64,000 nt of DNA from an uncultured Caulobacterales bacterium (GCA_937928165.1 CALFVT010000007.1:101845-165844); one strand, 5' to 3'. Counted from the first letter of the stretch, positions 55,460-63,835 are shown. Notes: generated by a model from the letters alone, not told the origin. Numbers and translations are program-made.

Positions 55460-56986
55460 ATGGGTGAACAAATTAAAGTCAAAGATGGTATTGAAGCGGA
55501 AACTGTTGAGGGCGTTCGCGGCCTTGAGGCGGATAAATATAAATACGGCTTTGAGACAGATATCGAGCAAGAATTTGCGCCTAAGGGCCTGAATGAAGAT
55601 ATCGTCCGCTTTATTTCCGGTAAAAAGGAAGAACCGCAATGGATGCTTGATTGGCGGCTAGATGCCTATAAGCGCTGGCTGGTGATGGAAGAGCCGAAAT
55701 GGGCCATGGTGGATTATCCAGAGATCGACTACCAAGACGCTTATTATTACGCCGCCCCCGAAGGTAAAGCGAAATATGACTCTATTGATGATGTGCCCGA
55801 AGAAATCCTGAAAGATTTTGAAAAACTCGGTATTCCCTTGCGCGAAGCGGAAGTCCTGCTCGGGGTTAAAGGCGCAGCGGAATCGGCAGCAGCAGCGCGG
55901 GAAAAACCCCGTGTGGCTGTGGATGCGGTGTTTGATAGTGTCTCCGTGGTGACAACCTTTAAGGACGAGCTGGCGAAAGTGGGCGTGATTTTCTGCTCTA
56001 TTAGTGAAGCCATTCGGGAACATCCGGAACTTGTAAAAAAATATCTCGGCTCGGTCGTGCCTGTGACGGATAATTTCTTCGCGGCGCTCAACACCGCTGT
56101 GTTTTCCGACGGGAGTTTTGTTTACATCCCCCCCGGCGTGCGCTGCCCCATGGAGCTATCAACCTATTTCCGCATGAACGCGCAGGGTACAGGCCAGTTT
56201 GAACGCACATTAATCATAGCCGATAAAGGCTCTTATGTGTCTTATCTGGAGGGCTGCACCGCGCCGATGCGTGATGAAAACCAACTTCATGCGGCGATTG
56301 TCGAAATTATTGCGCTGGATGATGCGGAAGTGAAATATTCCACCGTACAAAATTGGTGGCCGGGGGATGCGGACGGCAAGGGCGGAGTGTATAATTTCGT
56401 CACCAAACGCGCCGATTGCCGAGGGAAAAACTCCAAAGTCTCTTGGACACAAGTGGAGACAGGCTCTGCGGTGACGTGGAAATACCCAAGCTGCGTGCTA
56501 CGCGGTGACGGCTCCCAAGGGGAGTTTTATTCCATCGCCATTACCAATGGTCATCAACAGGCGGATACAGGCACAAAGATGATCCACCTCGGCGAAAATA
56601 CTCGCTCCCGCGTGATCTCTAAAGGGATTAGCGCTGGTAAATCGAACCAAACTTACCGCGGCCTTGTGAGTGCCCACCGCAAGGCGAAAAACGCCCGTAA
56701 CTTCACCCAATGTGATAGCCTGTTAATTGGTGATCTTTGCGGCGCCCATACCGTGCCCTATGTGGAGAGCAATGTGCCGAGCGCGCAATTTGAACATGAA
56801 GCGACCACGTCAAAACTATCCGATGATCAATTATTTTACTGCCGCCAGCGCGGCCTCGGCGAAGAAGAAGCTGTGGCTCTTTTGGTCAATGGGTTTTGCC
56901 GAGACGTGCTGCAAAAACTACCGATGGAATTTGCCGTCGAAGCACAAAAACTTGTCGCGATTAGCCTTGAAGGGAGTGTCGGATAA
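55460..56986 (+). CDS. sufB: Fe-S scaffold subunit SufB
   Basis: Scaffold component of SufBCD on which new clusters form. 508 residues. Typical segments: [47 protein letters not shown] and the C-terminal [20 protein letters not shown] with a conserved cysteine. Its stop overlaps the start of the next small lipoprotein gene (TAATG). Confidence 0.95.
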   Translation: MGEQIKVKDGIEAETVEGVRGLEADKYKYGFETDIEQEFAPKGLNEDIVRFISGKKEEPQWMLDWRLDAYKRWLVMEEPKWAMVDYPEIDYQDAYYYAAPEGKAKYDSIDDVPEEILKDFEKLGIPLREAEVLLGVKGAAESAAAAREKPRVAVDAVFDSVSVVTTFKDELAKVGVIFCSISEAIREHPELVKKYLGSVVPVTDNFFAALNTAVFSDGSFVYIPPGVRCPMELSTYFRMNAQGTGQFERTLIIADKGSYVSYLEGCTAPMRDENQLHAAIVEIIALDDAEVKYSTVQNWWPGDADGKGGVYNFVTKRADCRGKNSKVSWTQVETGSAVTWKYPSCVLRGDGSQGEFYSIAITNGHQQADTGTKMIHLGENTRSRVISKGISAGKSNQTYRGLVSAHRKAKNARNFTQCDSLLIGDLCGAHTVPYVESNVPSAQFEHEATTSKLSDDQLFYCRQRGLGEEEAVALLVNGFCRDVLQKLPMEFAVEAQKLVAISLEGSVG

Positions 56987-57432
56987 TGCACCGTTTAAGT
57001 TTGATTATGATCGCTGCTTTGGCCATATCGGCCTGTGGTCAAGACAGTGCCAAGGTAGATATTCTCACGGATGATACGAACCTCCAGGCGGTAAAAGCCG
57101 TAAGCACATATTCGCCCAATGATTTTTCGCAGAACATGGCGAGCCCTATGGGCCTTGAGATTGGTATGGATAGAGATAGCGCTGAAGCGGAGCTACGGAC
57201 TTACTTTGGAAGCAATACGTCTGCGGGGCAAATCCCTGTCTTTAAGTCAAAAACCTTAGCGGACGGCGCCTTTGAAATTATCGCCACCCGAAACGGGCTA
57301 GAAGATGACAGCGTCAAAAGCGAGCAAGTCCTCGTTCATTTTGCTGATGATATACTGGTTGAATATGGTATGCGCGTGAAATGTTACCGTCATAATAACT
57401 CCGATAAATGGATAAAGGAGCCATGCCCATGA
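56986..57432 (+). CDS. Small predicted lipoprotein within the suf operon
   Basis: 148 residues. The signal peptide carries lipobox ISAC (Cys17). The mature part contains SPMGLEIGMDRDSAEAELRT and ends in a Cys-containing segment (RVKCYRHNNSDKWIKEPC). No family is recognised. Both ends overlap neighbouring genes (TAATG with sufB, ATGA with the Rid-like gene), so it is translated as part of the operon. Confidence 0.7.
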   Translation: MHRLSLIMIAALAISACGQDSAKVDILTDDTNLQAVKAVSTYSPNDFSQNMASPMGLEIGMDRDSAEAELRTYFGSNTSAGQIPVFKSKTLADGAFEIIATRNGLEDDSVKSEQVLVHFADDILVEYGMRVKCYRHNNSDKWIKEPCP

Positions 57433-57935
57433 CCCCGTCAATGATGAAAATAGTAAAAGCAGGATTTGGTCTTATTGCCATGGCCGGATTTTTGTCCGCC
57501 TGTGAAACCCTTCCGGCGGATGCTTCAACTGCGCCGCAAGCTAATGCGCCGCTTAAAACGGCTGCGGCTTCGGCGGGTAAAACCTCACCTTCCGGCCTGC
57601 CCTTCTCCCCTGTGGTTGAAGCGGGCGGCGTGTTATATATCGCAGGGCATTTAGGGCGTAATTCTGTCACCCGCGAATATGCCCCCAGCATCGGCCTCCA
57701 AACCGCGCAAACCCTACAAAATATCGATGCGACCCTTAAGACCGTTGGGTCGGGTTTATCCGATGTGGTGCGCTGCCAAGTGTTTATGACGGATATTTCG
57801 AATTTTGCCGAGATGAACCGCGCTTATCGTCAATATTTCCCGCAAAACCCGCCCGCACGGACAACGGTTGAAGTCTCTGGCCTTGCGGCGCCGAATGCCC
57901 TGATTGAAATTGAATGCACCGCCGTGCGGAAATAA
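57429..57935 (+). CDS. RidA-family protein with a lipoprotein signal
   Basis: 168 residues from ATG 57429, with AAAGGAG at 8 bp. An N-terminal signal ends in lipobox LSAC, so the protein is probably lipidated and faces the periplasm. The Rid domain (from about residue 55) keeps the catalytic arginine in NPPARTTVEVSGL and the glutamate in LIEIECTAVRK. Cytoplasmic RidA hydrolyses reactive enamines such as 2-aminoacrylate. An exported version is unusual, and its substrate is unknown. Confidence 0.8.
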   Translation: MTPSMMKIVKAGFGLIAMAGFLSACETLPADASTAPQANAPLKTAAASAGKTSPSGLPFSPVVEAGGVLYIAGHLGRNSVTREYAPSIGLQTAQTLQNIDATLKTVGSGLSDVVRCQVFMTDISNFAEMNRAYRQYFPQNPPARTTVEVSGLAAPNALIEIECTAVRK

Positions 57936-57946
57936 AGGAGCCGGAT

Positions 57947-58345
57947 ATGGCCAAGACAAAAACGCCTCAAAGAACGCTGATTACTTTATCTGAGAGTGAG
58001 AAGAATTACGCCATGTCCCGCGCGGTTGTGCAGGGGGATTGGTGCTTCGTCTCTGGTACGGTGGGTTATAATTACGAAACGGGAGAGCTTCCCGATAGCG
58101 CCGCCCAGCAAGCGCAAAATACCTTTGCCAATATTATGGCAGCCCTCAAGCAAGGCGGCTTTGAGCTGGGTCATACCATCCGCGTACAATATACGCTCTC
58201 GAACCGGAAATATATGGATGACGTCATGCCCGTTATAAAGGCTCACTTCGGCGCGATACTCCCTGCCGCGACCATGGTGATTGCCGATATGGTTGATGAG
58301 AAGATGAAAATCGAAATCGAAGTCACGGCCTACCGCGGAACGTAA
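57947..58345 (+). CDS. Rid-family protein lacking the catalytic arginine
   Basis: 132 residues from ATG 57947, preceded by AAAGGAG. The chorismate-mutase-like Rid fold is clear (SRAVVQGDWCFVSGTVGYN; AQNTFANIMAALKQGG; KMKIEIEVTAYRG). Where RidA has the substrate-binding Arg (ARS-C-V), this protein reads PAATMV, so deaminase activity of the usual kind is not expected. It has no signal peptide. It lies 11 bp after the lipoprotein Rid gene. Confidence 0.82.
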   Translation: MAKTKTPQRTLITLSESEKNYAMSRAVVQGDWCFVSGTVGYNYETGELPDSAAQQAQNTFANIMAALKQGGFELGHTIRVQYTLSNRKYMDDVMPVIKAHFGAILPAATMVIADMVDEKMKIEIEVTAYRGT

Positions 58346-58353
58346 ATGTAGTC

Positions 58354-58430
58354 GTCATTTCGCACGTAAGCTAGCCGCGATGCGGAAGATCGACCTTCTG
58401 GGTTCTGACTGTCGTCCGCCCCGCAATGAC
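58354..58430. repeat. Short palindromic element A
   Basis: Ends in GTCATTTCGC and CGCAATGAC, near reverse complements, with the internal motif GCGGAAGATCGACCTTCTGG. It shares its core with elements B, E and F. It lies between the second Rid gene and element B. Confidence 0.65.
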
Positions 58431-58504
58431 AAGAGAGAGTTACTTATGACTCAGGAATTTAATATCGTCGGGATATTTAAAAAATCTCCGCCGCCATCAA
58501 TTAT

Positions 58505-58575
58505 TGTCATTCCGCACGGAACGTAGTGAAGATGTGGAAGATTGAGCTTTCGGATTCGTCCTCAGTTTGAGTCCA
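58505..58575. repeat. Short palindromic element B (one end degraded)
   Basis: Starts TGTCATTCCGCACGGAACG and continues with GTGGAAGATTGAGCTTTCGG, the same core as elements A and E, but the right-hand end is not recognisable. It abuts the upstream region of the cupin gene, which must draw its ribosome-binding site from adjacent sequence. Confidence 0.55.
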
Positions 58576-58601
58576 CCTCAGAGTGGCAAAAGAAAGTCAT
58601 T

Positions 58602-58973
58602 ATGACCCATAAAATCAACATCGACGAGAAATTCTCTAAGTTCTCTGAGCATTGGCGGCCCAAAATTGTGGCGGAGCTTAACGGGCAGGAATTTAAACTC
58701 GCGCGCATTAAAGGGGAATATCCCTTTCACGCCCATGAGAATGAAGACGAGATGTTCTTTTGCTGGAAGGGCGAATTTACGCTGGAATATGAAAGCGGCG
58801 AGCGCGTGAGCGTTGGCGAAGGCGAAGCCATCGTCGTCCCCAAAGGTGTCGTCCACCGCCCTGTTGCAGCGGAGGAATGTTTGATTTTCCTCTTCGAACC
58901 AAAGGATTTGAAAAACAACGGCAATGCCGATGTCGACGCCGTTTATGATGCACCCGTGGGGGAATGGATTTAA
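58602..58973 (+). CDS. Cupin-domain protein
   Basis: 123 residues from ATG 58602 (MTHKINIDEKF), preceded by AAAGAAAG. A single RmlC-like cupin: FHAHENEDEMFFCWKGEFTLEYE (motif 1, with His-x-His and Glu) and PKGVVHRPVAAEECLIFLFEP (motif 2, with His), so a metal site is likely. The function is not determined by sequence. It is inserted between the Rid genes and sufC, with palindromic repeats on both sides. Confidence 0.8.
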   Translation: MTHKINIDEKFSKFSEHWRPKIVAELNGQEFKLARIKGEYPFHAHENEDEMFFCWKGEFTLEYESGERVSVGEGEAIVVPKGVVHRPVAAEECLIFLFEPKDLKNNGNADVDAVYDAPVGEWI

Positions 58974-59014
58974 CTGTGGGTGGATTGCTTACATATCTGC
59001 TTATCCCAATGAAG

Positions 59015-59105
59015 CTTAGGAGCCCGAGAGATTTTGGTCTGGGTGTGAAACTCAAGTGGGACTGGATTCCTGCTGTCGCAAGAATGAGCGGGTTTGTGGG
59101 GCTAT
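59015..59105. repeat. Short repeat element C
   Basis: The stretch containing GTGGGACTGGATTCCTGC and GCAAGAATGAGCGG, read on the plus strand, encodes KWDWIPA, a hallmark of short repeats scattered in many bacterial genomes. It fills part of the 224-bp gap between the cupin gene and sufC. The frame through it (58964-59185) is not considered a gene. Confidence 0.55.
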
Positions 59106-59197
59106 GTTCACAAACAGTCGGCGTCATTATTAACTCAAATAATAAGTCTGTCAGGTTACTAAACCCTGGCGGCAAATGTGTTTAGAAAGTACGAAAA

Positions 59198-59944
59198 ATG
59201 CTAAAAATAAATAACCTATCCGCCGCTGTTGATGACGGTCAAAAGACGATCCTGAACGGGCTTAGCCTCGAAATACCTGCGGGTGAAGTTCATGCGATTA
59301 TGGGGCCGAATGGGGCGGGGAAGTCGACGCTGTCTTATGTGCTCACGGGCCGAGAGGGTTATGACGTGACGGGCGGCAGCGCAGCGTTTAACGGTGATGA
59401 TTTATTGGATATGGACCCGGAAGACCGCGCGGCAAGCGGGCTGTTTTTAAGTTTTCAATACCCCCTTGAAATCCCCGGCGTTCCGACTTTGACCTTTTTG
59501 AAAACGGCGCTCAATGCGCAGCGTAAAGCGCGCGGCGAAGATGAAATGCGCGCGCCGGAATTTCTTAAAAAGTCCAAGGCGATCGCCAAAGAACTTAAGA
59601 TGAGTCCTGATATGCTAAAGCGGCCTTTAAATGTGGGGTTTTCCGGCGGCGAGAAAAAACGCATGGAAATTTTTCAAATGCTGATGCTCGAACCGAGCTT
59701 TATTATTATGGACGAAACCGATAGCGGCCTCGATGTGGACGCCCTTCGGATTGTGGCGGACGGGGTGAACCGCCTGCGTAGCCCTGATCGGGGCATGCTT
59801 GTGATTACCCATTATCAGCGGCTCTTGGACTATATCGTGCCCGATAAAGTCCATGTGCTCGCGGGCGGAAAAATCGCCGCCAGCGGAGACGCAGACTTTG
59901 CCAAACGCCTTGAAAAAGAAGGCTATGACGCATATGCCGCTTAA
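59198..59944 (+). CDS. sufC: Fe-S assembly ATPase SufC
   Basis: ABC-type ATPase of SufBCD. Walker A GPNGAGKSTLSYVL, the SufC-specific segment FLSFQYPLEIPGVPTLTFLK, signature SGGEKKRMEIFQM, Walker B SFIIMDETDSGLDVDAL and the H-loop in VITHYQRLLDYI. 248 residues. It is separated from sufB by four unrelated genes, which is not the usual close sufB-sufC arrangement. Confidence 0.95.
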   Translation: MLKINNLSAAVDDGQKTILNGLSLEIPAGEVHAIMGPNGAGKSTLSYVLTGREGYDVTGGSAAFNGDDLLDMDPEDRAASGLFLSFQYPLEIPGVPTLTFLKTALNAQRKARGEDEMRAPEFLKKSKAIAKELKMSPDMLKRPLNVGFSGGEKKRMEIFQMLMLEPSFIIMDETDSGLDVDALRIVADGVNRLRSPDRGMLVITHYQRLLDYIVPDKVHVLAGGKIAASGDADFAKRLEKEGYDAYAA

Positions 59945-59954
59945 TTTTTATCAT

Positions 59955-60050
59955 GCCCGCTCATCCCAGCGAAAGCTGGGATCTCGGCCTATGTCTCTTG
60001 TCTGCACAAGATCCCAAATCAAGTTTGGGATGTGCGGATATATTATATCT
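59955..60050. repeat. Short palindromic element D between sufC and sufD
   Basis: Two hairpins: ATCCCAGC-GAAA-GCTGGGAT (59963-59982) and ATCCCAAA-TCAAG-TTTGGGAT (60011-60031). The first has an 8-bp stem with a GNRA-type tetraloop. It lies entirely in the sufC-sufD gap and is distinct in sequence from elements A, B, E and F. Confidence 0.75.
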
Positions 60051-60066
60051 TATGGGGTGGAATGAT

Positions 60067-61107
60067 ATGAGCGTTTCGATCACAGAGCAGCTCCCCCACC
60101 GCCGTATGGAAGCGTGGAAATGGACGGATGTGCGCGGCCAAACCTCAGATAAGCTGACAGGGTTATCGGCGGCAGGCCTGCCTAAAGTCACGGCTCCTGA
60201 TGGGGTCGCGTTATCTATGGGCGCCGGCCAATCGGGCGATCACGTCATGAGCAAAATCGCGCAGAGCTTTGCTCCCGAAGCGGTGAGCCTTTATGTGCCA
60301 AAGGGCGTCAAGCCCGCTGGGCCCGTTGAGGTCACAGAGATTGGGCGCGGCCATAGCCGTATTGCCCTTATGGTCGATGAAGGGGCGGAGCTTTTACTAA
60401 TCGAGCATCACCGCGCGGACAGCGGCGCCTTTGTGAATATGGATGTGCAAATCCATTTAGCTAAGGGCGCGAAACTTACCCGCGTGATTGTCCAAGACGA
60501 TCCTGATACGGCCCTACGGGTCGCTACCGCCTGTGTAAGCCAGCAAACGGGCAGTGAGTTCAATCAATTTACCCTTGGCTTTGGCGGGGCGCTAACGCGG
60601 CTTGAGACCCAGATTTACGCGGAGGGTGAGGGCACGCACGCTTTGCTGAACGGGGCTTACCTGCTAGATGGGCAGCGCCATATTGATATGACGAGCCATA
60701 TGCGCCTAAAACAGCCCGATAGCATTATTCGACAATCGGTCAAAGGCGTTGTGTTCGACAAAGCCCGGGGCGTGTTCCAAGGTAAATTTCATGTGGAGCG
60801 CCCCGCGCAGAAAACCGACGCAGAAATGCGCCATGACGCGCTTCTCATGAGTGACCGCGCGGAAGTGCGCGCCAAGCCCGAGCTTGAGATTTATGCGGAT
60901 GATGTTGAATGCGCTCACGGTAATACGGTTGGGGCTTTGGACGACTCCGCCCTGTTTTACATGCGTCAACGGGGCATCCCTTTATTAAAGGCAAAATCCC
61001 TCCTAATCGAAGCCTTTTTAGTCGGCGTATTTGATGATCTGGCGGATGAAGATTTGCGCGGCTCTCTGACGGATAAAGTTAGAGGCTGGCTTGAGGCGAA
61101 ATTGTGA
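60067..61107 (+). CDS. sufD: Fe-S assembly subunit SufD
   Basis: Partner of SufB in SufBCD. 346 residues from ATG 60067 (MSVSITEQLPHRRMEAWKWTDVRG). The C-terminal beta-helix region carries RQSVKGVVFDKARGVFQGKF, the conserved AHGNTVGALDDSALFYMRQRG and EAFLVGVFDD. An in-frame ATG at 59953 would extend the protein through palindromic element D and is rejected. The stop overlaps the next small gene. Confidence 0.93.
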   Translation: MSVSITEQLPHRRMEAWKWTDVRGQTSDKLTGLSAAGLPKVTAPDGVALSMGAGQSGDHVMSKIAQSFAPEAVSLYVPKGVKPAGPVEVTEIGRGHSRIALMVDEGAELLLIEHHRADSGAFVNMDVQIHLAKGAKLTRVIVQDDPDTALRVATACVSQQTGSEFNQFTLGFGGALTRLETQIYAEGEGTHALLNGAYLLDGQRHIDMTSHMRLKQPDSIIRQSVKGVVFDKARGVFQGKFHVERPAQKTDAEMRHDALLMSDRAEVRAKPELEIYADDVECAHGNTVGALDDSALFYMRQRGIPLLKAKSLLIEAFLVGVFDDLADEDLRGSLTDKVRGWLEAKL

Positions 61108-61301
61108 TTGTTTCAATTTTACTTTGTGCCGTTGCAATTGGTTTTTTTATCCTCTCATTTTATAAGTTGAGAGAATATTCAGCTGGCTTAAATCAAGGTA
61201 TATTTCAGTCAAATAAAGAGGTATTCAAGGGGCAATTGAGATTTTACATACCCAATGTCATTGGCCTGTTTTGTTTGTTTGGAGCGTGGCTCTATGCCTA
61301 A
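61104..61301 (+). CDS. Small two-helix membrane protein between sufD and sufS
   Basis: 65 residues from GTG 61104. Hydrophobic segments at about 2-20 and 48-64 flank a polar loop (REYSAGLNQGIFQSNKEVFK). It overlaps sufD by 4 bp and the sufS start by 8 bp, so it sits seamlessly in the operon. No family is recognised. It may be an acquired passenger; a chance frame is less likely given the clean overlaps. Confidence 0.55.
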   Translation: MIVSILLCAVAIGFFILSFYKLREYSAGLNQGIFQSNKEVFKGQLRFYIPNVIGLFCLFGAWLYA

Positions 61302-62514
61302 TTTCAACATCACCGACATTCGTGCCCAATTTCCGATCCTCTCGCGGGAGGTGAACGGTAAGCCTTTGGCCTATCTTGACAATGCGGCGAGCGCGCAAAA
61401 GCCTGTGGCTGTGATGGACGCTATGCGCCGCCAAATGGAAACGAGCTTTGCCAATGTTCACCGCGGGCTTCACACTATGGCTAATGAAACGACGGAAAGC
61501 TTTGAAGCTGCGCGGGCGAAAGCCGCGAACTTCCTTGGTGCGGCCTCGGCGGATAATATCGTCTTCACAAAAGGCGCGACAGAGGCCCTTAACCTCACCG
61601 CCTATGGCCTCGCGCCCCATATAGAGGCGGGGGACGAGATAATTATCTCTCAAATGGAGCATCATTCCAATATTGTGCCGTGGCATTTCCTGCGCGAACG
61701 TCAAGGCGCCGTGATACGCTTCGCCCCCGTCACAGAACTTGGGGAGCTCGATCTGGACGCCTTTAAATCCATGCTCTCGGCTAAAACCAAAGTCGTCTCC
61801 CTCGTGCATATGTCTAATGTTTTGGGCACCATAAACCCAATCGCGCAGATTGCGCCTTGGGTGAAAGCGGCGGGCGCGTGGTTCATTGTTGACGGCACCC
61901 AATATGCGGTGCACCGTCCTGTGAATGTCACCGCGCTCGGCGTCGATGCTTATTGTATGACGGGCCATAAGCTTTACGGGCCGACGGGCATTGGCGCGCT
62001 TTTCGGCACAGATGAAATTCTGCAGGCCATGCAGCCCTTTAACGGTGGGGGCGAAATGATCGAAGACGTGTTCGAAGACCGCGTCACCTATAATGATCCG
62101 CCCCATAAATTTGAAGCGGGAACCCCGCCGATATTACAGGCCATAGGCCTCGGCGCGGCCATTGATTGGATTCGCCAATTTGATTTTGACGATGTGCATC
62201 AACATGAAATGGCGCTTTATCATGCAGCCCTAGACGGCCTTAGAGATGTGAATGGCTTTCGCCTTTACGGGGAGGCGAAAGATAAAGGCGCGGTGCTTTC
62301 CTTTGGCCTCGAGGGGGCGCATCCCCATGATATTGCGCAGATATTGGATAAATACGGCATTGCCGTGCGGGCAGGACAACATTGCACCCAACCGCTCATG
62401 ACCCGCCTTGGGGTGCATTCTACCGCCCGCGCCAGTTTTGGGATATATAACACAATGGACGACGTTGACCGACTTGTAGAGGGCGTAAAAAGAGCGGCGC
62501 TGTTTCTGTCGTGA
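61294..62514 (+). CDS. sufS: Cysteine desulfurase SufS (class II)
   Basis: Donates sulfur to SufBCD. 406 residues from ATG 61294, with GGAG 9 bp upstream. YLDNAASAQKP at the start, HHSNIVPWH, the PLP lysine Lys226 in MTGHKLYGPTGIG, and the catalytic cysteine near residue 365 in RAGQHCTQPLM, all typical of class II. It is the second desulfurase of the operon. Confidence 0.94.
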   Translation: MPNFNITDIRAQFPILSREVNGKPLAYLDNAASAQKPVAVMDAMRRQMETSFANVHRGLHTMANETTESFEAARAKAANFLGAASADNIVFTKGATEALNLTAYGLAPHIEAGDEIIISQMEHHSNIVPWHFLRERQGAVIRFAPVTELGELDLDAFKSMLSAKTKVVSLVHMSNVLGTINPIAQIAPWVKAAGAWFIVDGTQYAVHRPVNVTALGVDAYCMTGHKLYGPTGIGALFGTDEILQAMQPFNGGGEMIEDVFEDRVTYNDPPHKFEAGTPPILQAIGLGAAIDWIRQFDFDDVHQHEMALYHAALDGLRDVNGFRLYGEAKDKGAVLSFGLEGAHPHDIAQILDKYGIAVRAGQHCTQPLMTRLGVHSTARASFGIYNTMDDVDRLVEGVKRAALFLS

Positions 62515-62657
62515 ATGGATTATACAAATATCCCCTTTGTCATTCCGGAGCCGCGAAGCGGAATCCGGAAGATCAACCTTCCGGATCACCTGCGGTGTCC
62601 GGAATGACAGGATGGGTTGATATGTGCTCCAATAAAAAATTGATGTTTCTGTCGTGA
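62501..62657. repeat. 14-bp direct repeats flanking element E
   Basis: TGTTTCTGTCGTGA occurs at 62501-62514, covering the end of sufS, and again at 62644-62657, at the start of the next gene. The two copies enclose palindromic element E. Confidence 0.8.
62538..62609. repeat. Short palindromic element E
   Basis: A 72-bp element with perfect terminal inverted repeats TGTCATTCCGGA and TCCGGAATGACA. Inside are CCGCGAAGCGG and the palindrome CCGGAAGATCAACCTTCCGG. It is the most intact member of the A/B/E/F group. Confidence 0.85.
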
Positions 62658-63133
62658 TGATTGTGAAACCCCATAAGCGGCGTTTTGCTGCTGCCGCTAT
62701 GTGTACGCTGGGTTTAGGCTGCTCATGGTCGGTTTTAAGTGTTCTTGATTCCTCAGTTTCGCCGGATAAAGACGTTATTGCTTATGATCTTTATATGGGC
62801 GCGGGCGGAGCTGCGGGCGTGACGGAAAGATGGATTATTATCAGTGATGAAAATATGAATTTGCGGCCCCGTCGCTTGCCGTCTAAATATAGGCGCGCGG
62901 CTCAATTTGGCCATGGCTGTATAAACATGAACTGGACGGATGCGAATAACCTCGACCTGCAGCAATGCACGTCTCGGGCCGTAACAGACGGAACGGAACA
63001 GATAAAATTCAAAGACCAGAAATATAATATTACCGTGAAAACGGCTTTGAATTGCGTACCTGAAAAGGTCTATGAAAAAATAAAGCGGGTCGGCGAAAAA
63101 ATTTATTGTGATAGTTTGACCTATGCCAACTAG
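62654..63133 (+). CDS. Unknown protein with possible signal sequence, suf operon
   Basis: 159 residues from GTG 62654 (or ATG 62657). A hydrophobic N-terminal segment with a Cys (AAAAMCTLGLGCSWS) could be a signal or lipobox. Four further cysteines (GHGCIN, LQQCTS, LNCVPE, YCDS) suggest disulfides in an exported protein. The first bases of the gene lie inside a duplication of the sufS 3' end, so the start may have been rebuilt by the repeat insertion. No family is recognised. Confidence 0.55.
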   Translation: MMIVKPHKRRFAAAAMCTLGLGCSWSVLSVLDSSVSPDKDVIAYDLYMGAGGAAGVTERWIIISDENMNLRPRRLPSKYRRAAQFGHGCINMNWTDANNLDLQQCTSRAVTDGTEQIKFKDQKYNITVKTALNCVPEKVYEKIKRVGEKIYCDSLTYAN

Positions 63134-63173
63134 TGACAAAGCGTAAATCCTTCTTATATGAACTGACATGACC

Positions 63174-63626
63174 ATGACCGATAGACAAAAACAAGCTGAA
63201 GCCCTCGCCAATGCGCAAATTCCCGGATTAACGCCGCAGAACGAGGCGGGCGAAACGGCTTCGAAACGGGATATTTTAGACGTCTCCGGCGCCCCCATAG
63301 AGCCGCCCACCGACGAGGAGCTAGAGCGGATTACGATGGATGTAATTGCGCAACTTAAATCGGTTTATGACCCCGAAATTCCAACTGATATTTATGAACT
63401 CGGCTTGATTTATAAGGTCGAACTTGAAGATGACCGCACGCTTAAAGTGGATATGACCCTGACGGCGCCGGGCTGTCCTGTGGCAGGTGAAATGCCGATC
63501 TGGGTGCAAGACGCCTGCGCCGTTGTGGCCGGCGTACGCCGCGTCGAAGTCAATATGACTTTCGATCCGCCGTGGACCCCCGACAGGATGAGCGAAGAAG
63601 CCCGGCTAGAATTAAACATGCTTTAG
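63174..63626 (+). CDS. sufT: SufT-like Fe-S maturation factor (MIP18/DUF59)
   Basis: 150 residues from ATG 63174 (or 152 from 63168). An acidic N-terminal extension precedes the DUF59 domain: AQLKSVYDPEIPTDIYELGLIY, LTAPGCPVAGEMP with the conserved cysteine, and VNMTFDPPWTPDRMSEEAR. These proteins assist maturation of Fe-S enzymes and usually end the suf operon before sufA. No sufA lies in this window. Confidence 0.9.
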   Translation: MTDRQKQAEALANAQIPGLTPQNEAGETASKRDILDVSGAPIEPPTDEELERITMDVIAQLKSVYDPEIPTDIYELGLIYKVELEDDRTLKVDMTLTAPGCPVAGEMPIWVQDACAVVAGVRRVEVNMTFDPPWTPDRMSEEARLELNML

Positions 63627-63690
63627 CGTAGAACGCTCTGAAAGTCCGATCTTCCGGGTTCTGACGTCGTCAGCCCCGGAATGACAATCT
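63627..63690. repeat. Short palindromic element F
   Basis: Carries CCGATCTTCCGGGTTCTGAC and ends CCCCGGAATGACA, matching the right half of element A and the end of element E. It directly follows the sufT stop. Confidence 0.6.
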
Positions 63691-63764
63691 AGCTATATGA
63701 GGAGAGAGGCCTTCCCCTTTTTTACGGCATTTATTGATCGCGTATAGCAATCTACCCAGTTACC

Positions 63765-63835
63765 CTTGGTCCTGACTCAAGATCAGTTCATAGGTGCGTG
63801 ATAGACCCTCGTGTTAGGCCCGAGGGTGACGTATA
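63765..63835. repeat. Short palindromic element G
   Basis: ACCCTCG (63805-63811) and CGAGGGT (63821-63827) form a 7-bp stem; GGTCCTGACTCAAGATCAG precedes it. Different in sequence from A, B, E and F. The remainder of 63690-63860 shows no gene. Confidence 0.5.

Noticed and set aside
58964..59185. 73-codon frame between cupin and sufC
   Set aside because: Its centre is the translation of short repeat C (KWDWIPA); no ribosome-binding site.
61258..62106. 282-codon frame antisense to sufS
   Set aside because: Mirror of the sufS coding frame; composition and lack of a start signal indicate a shadow.
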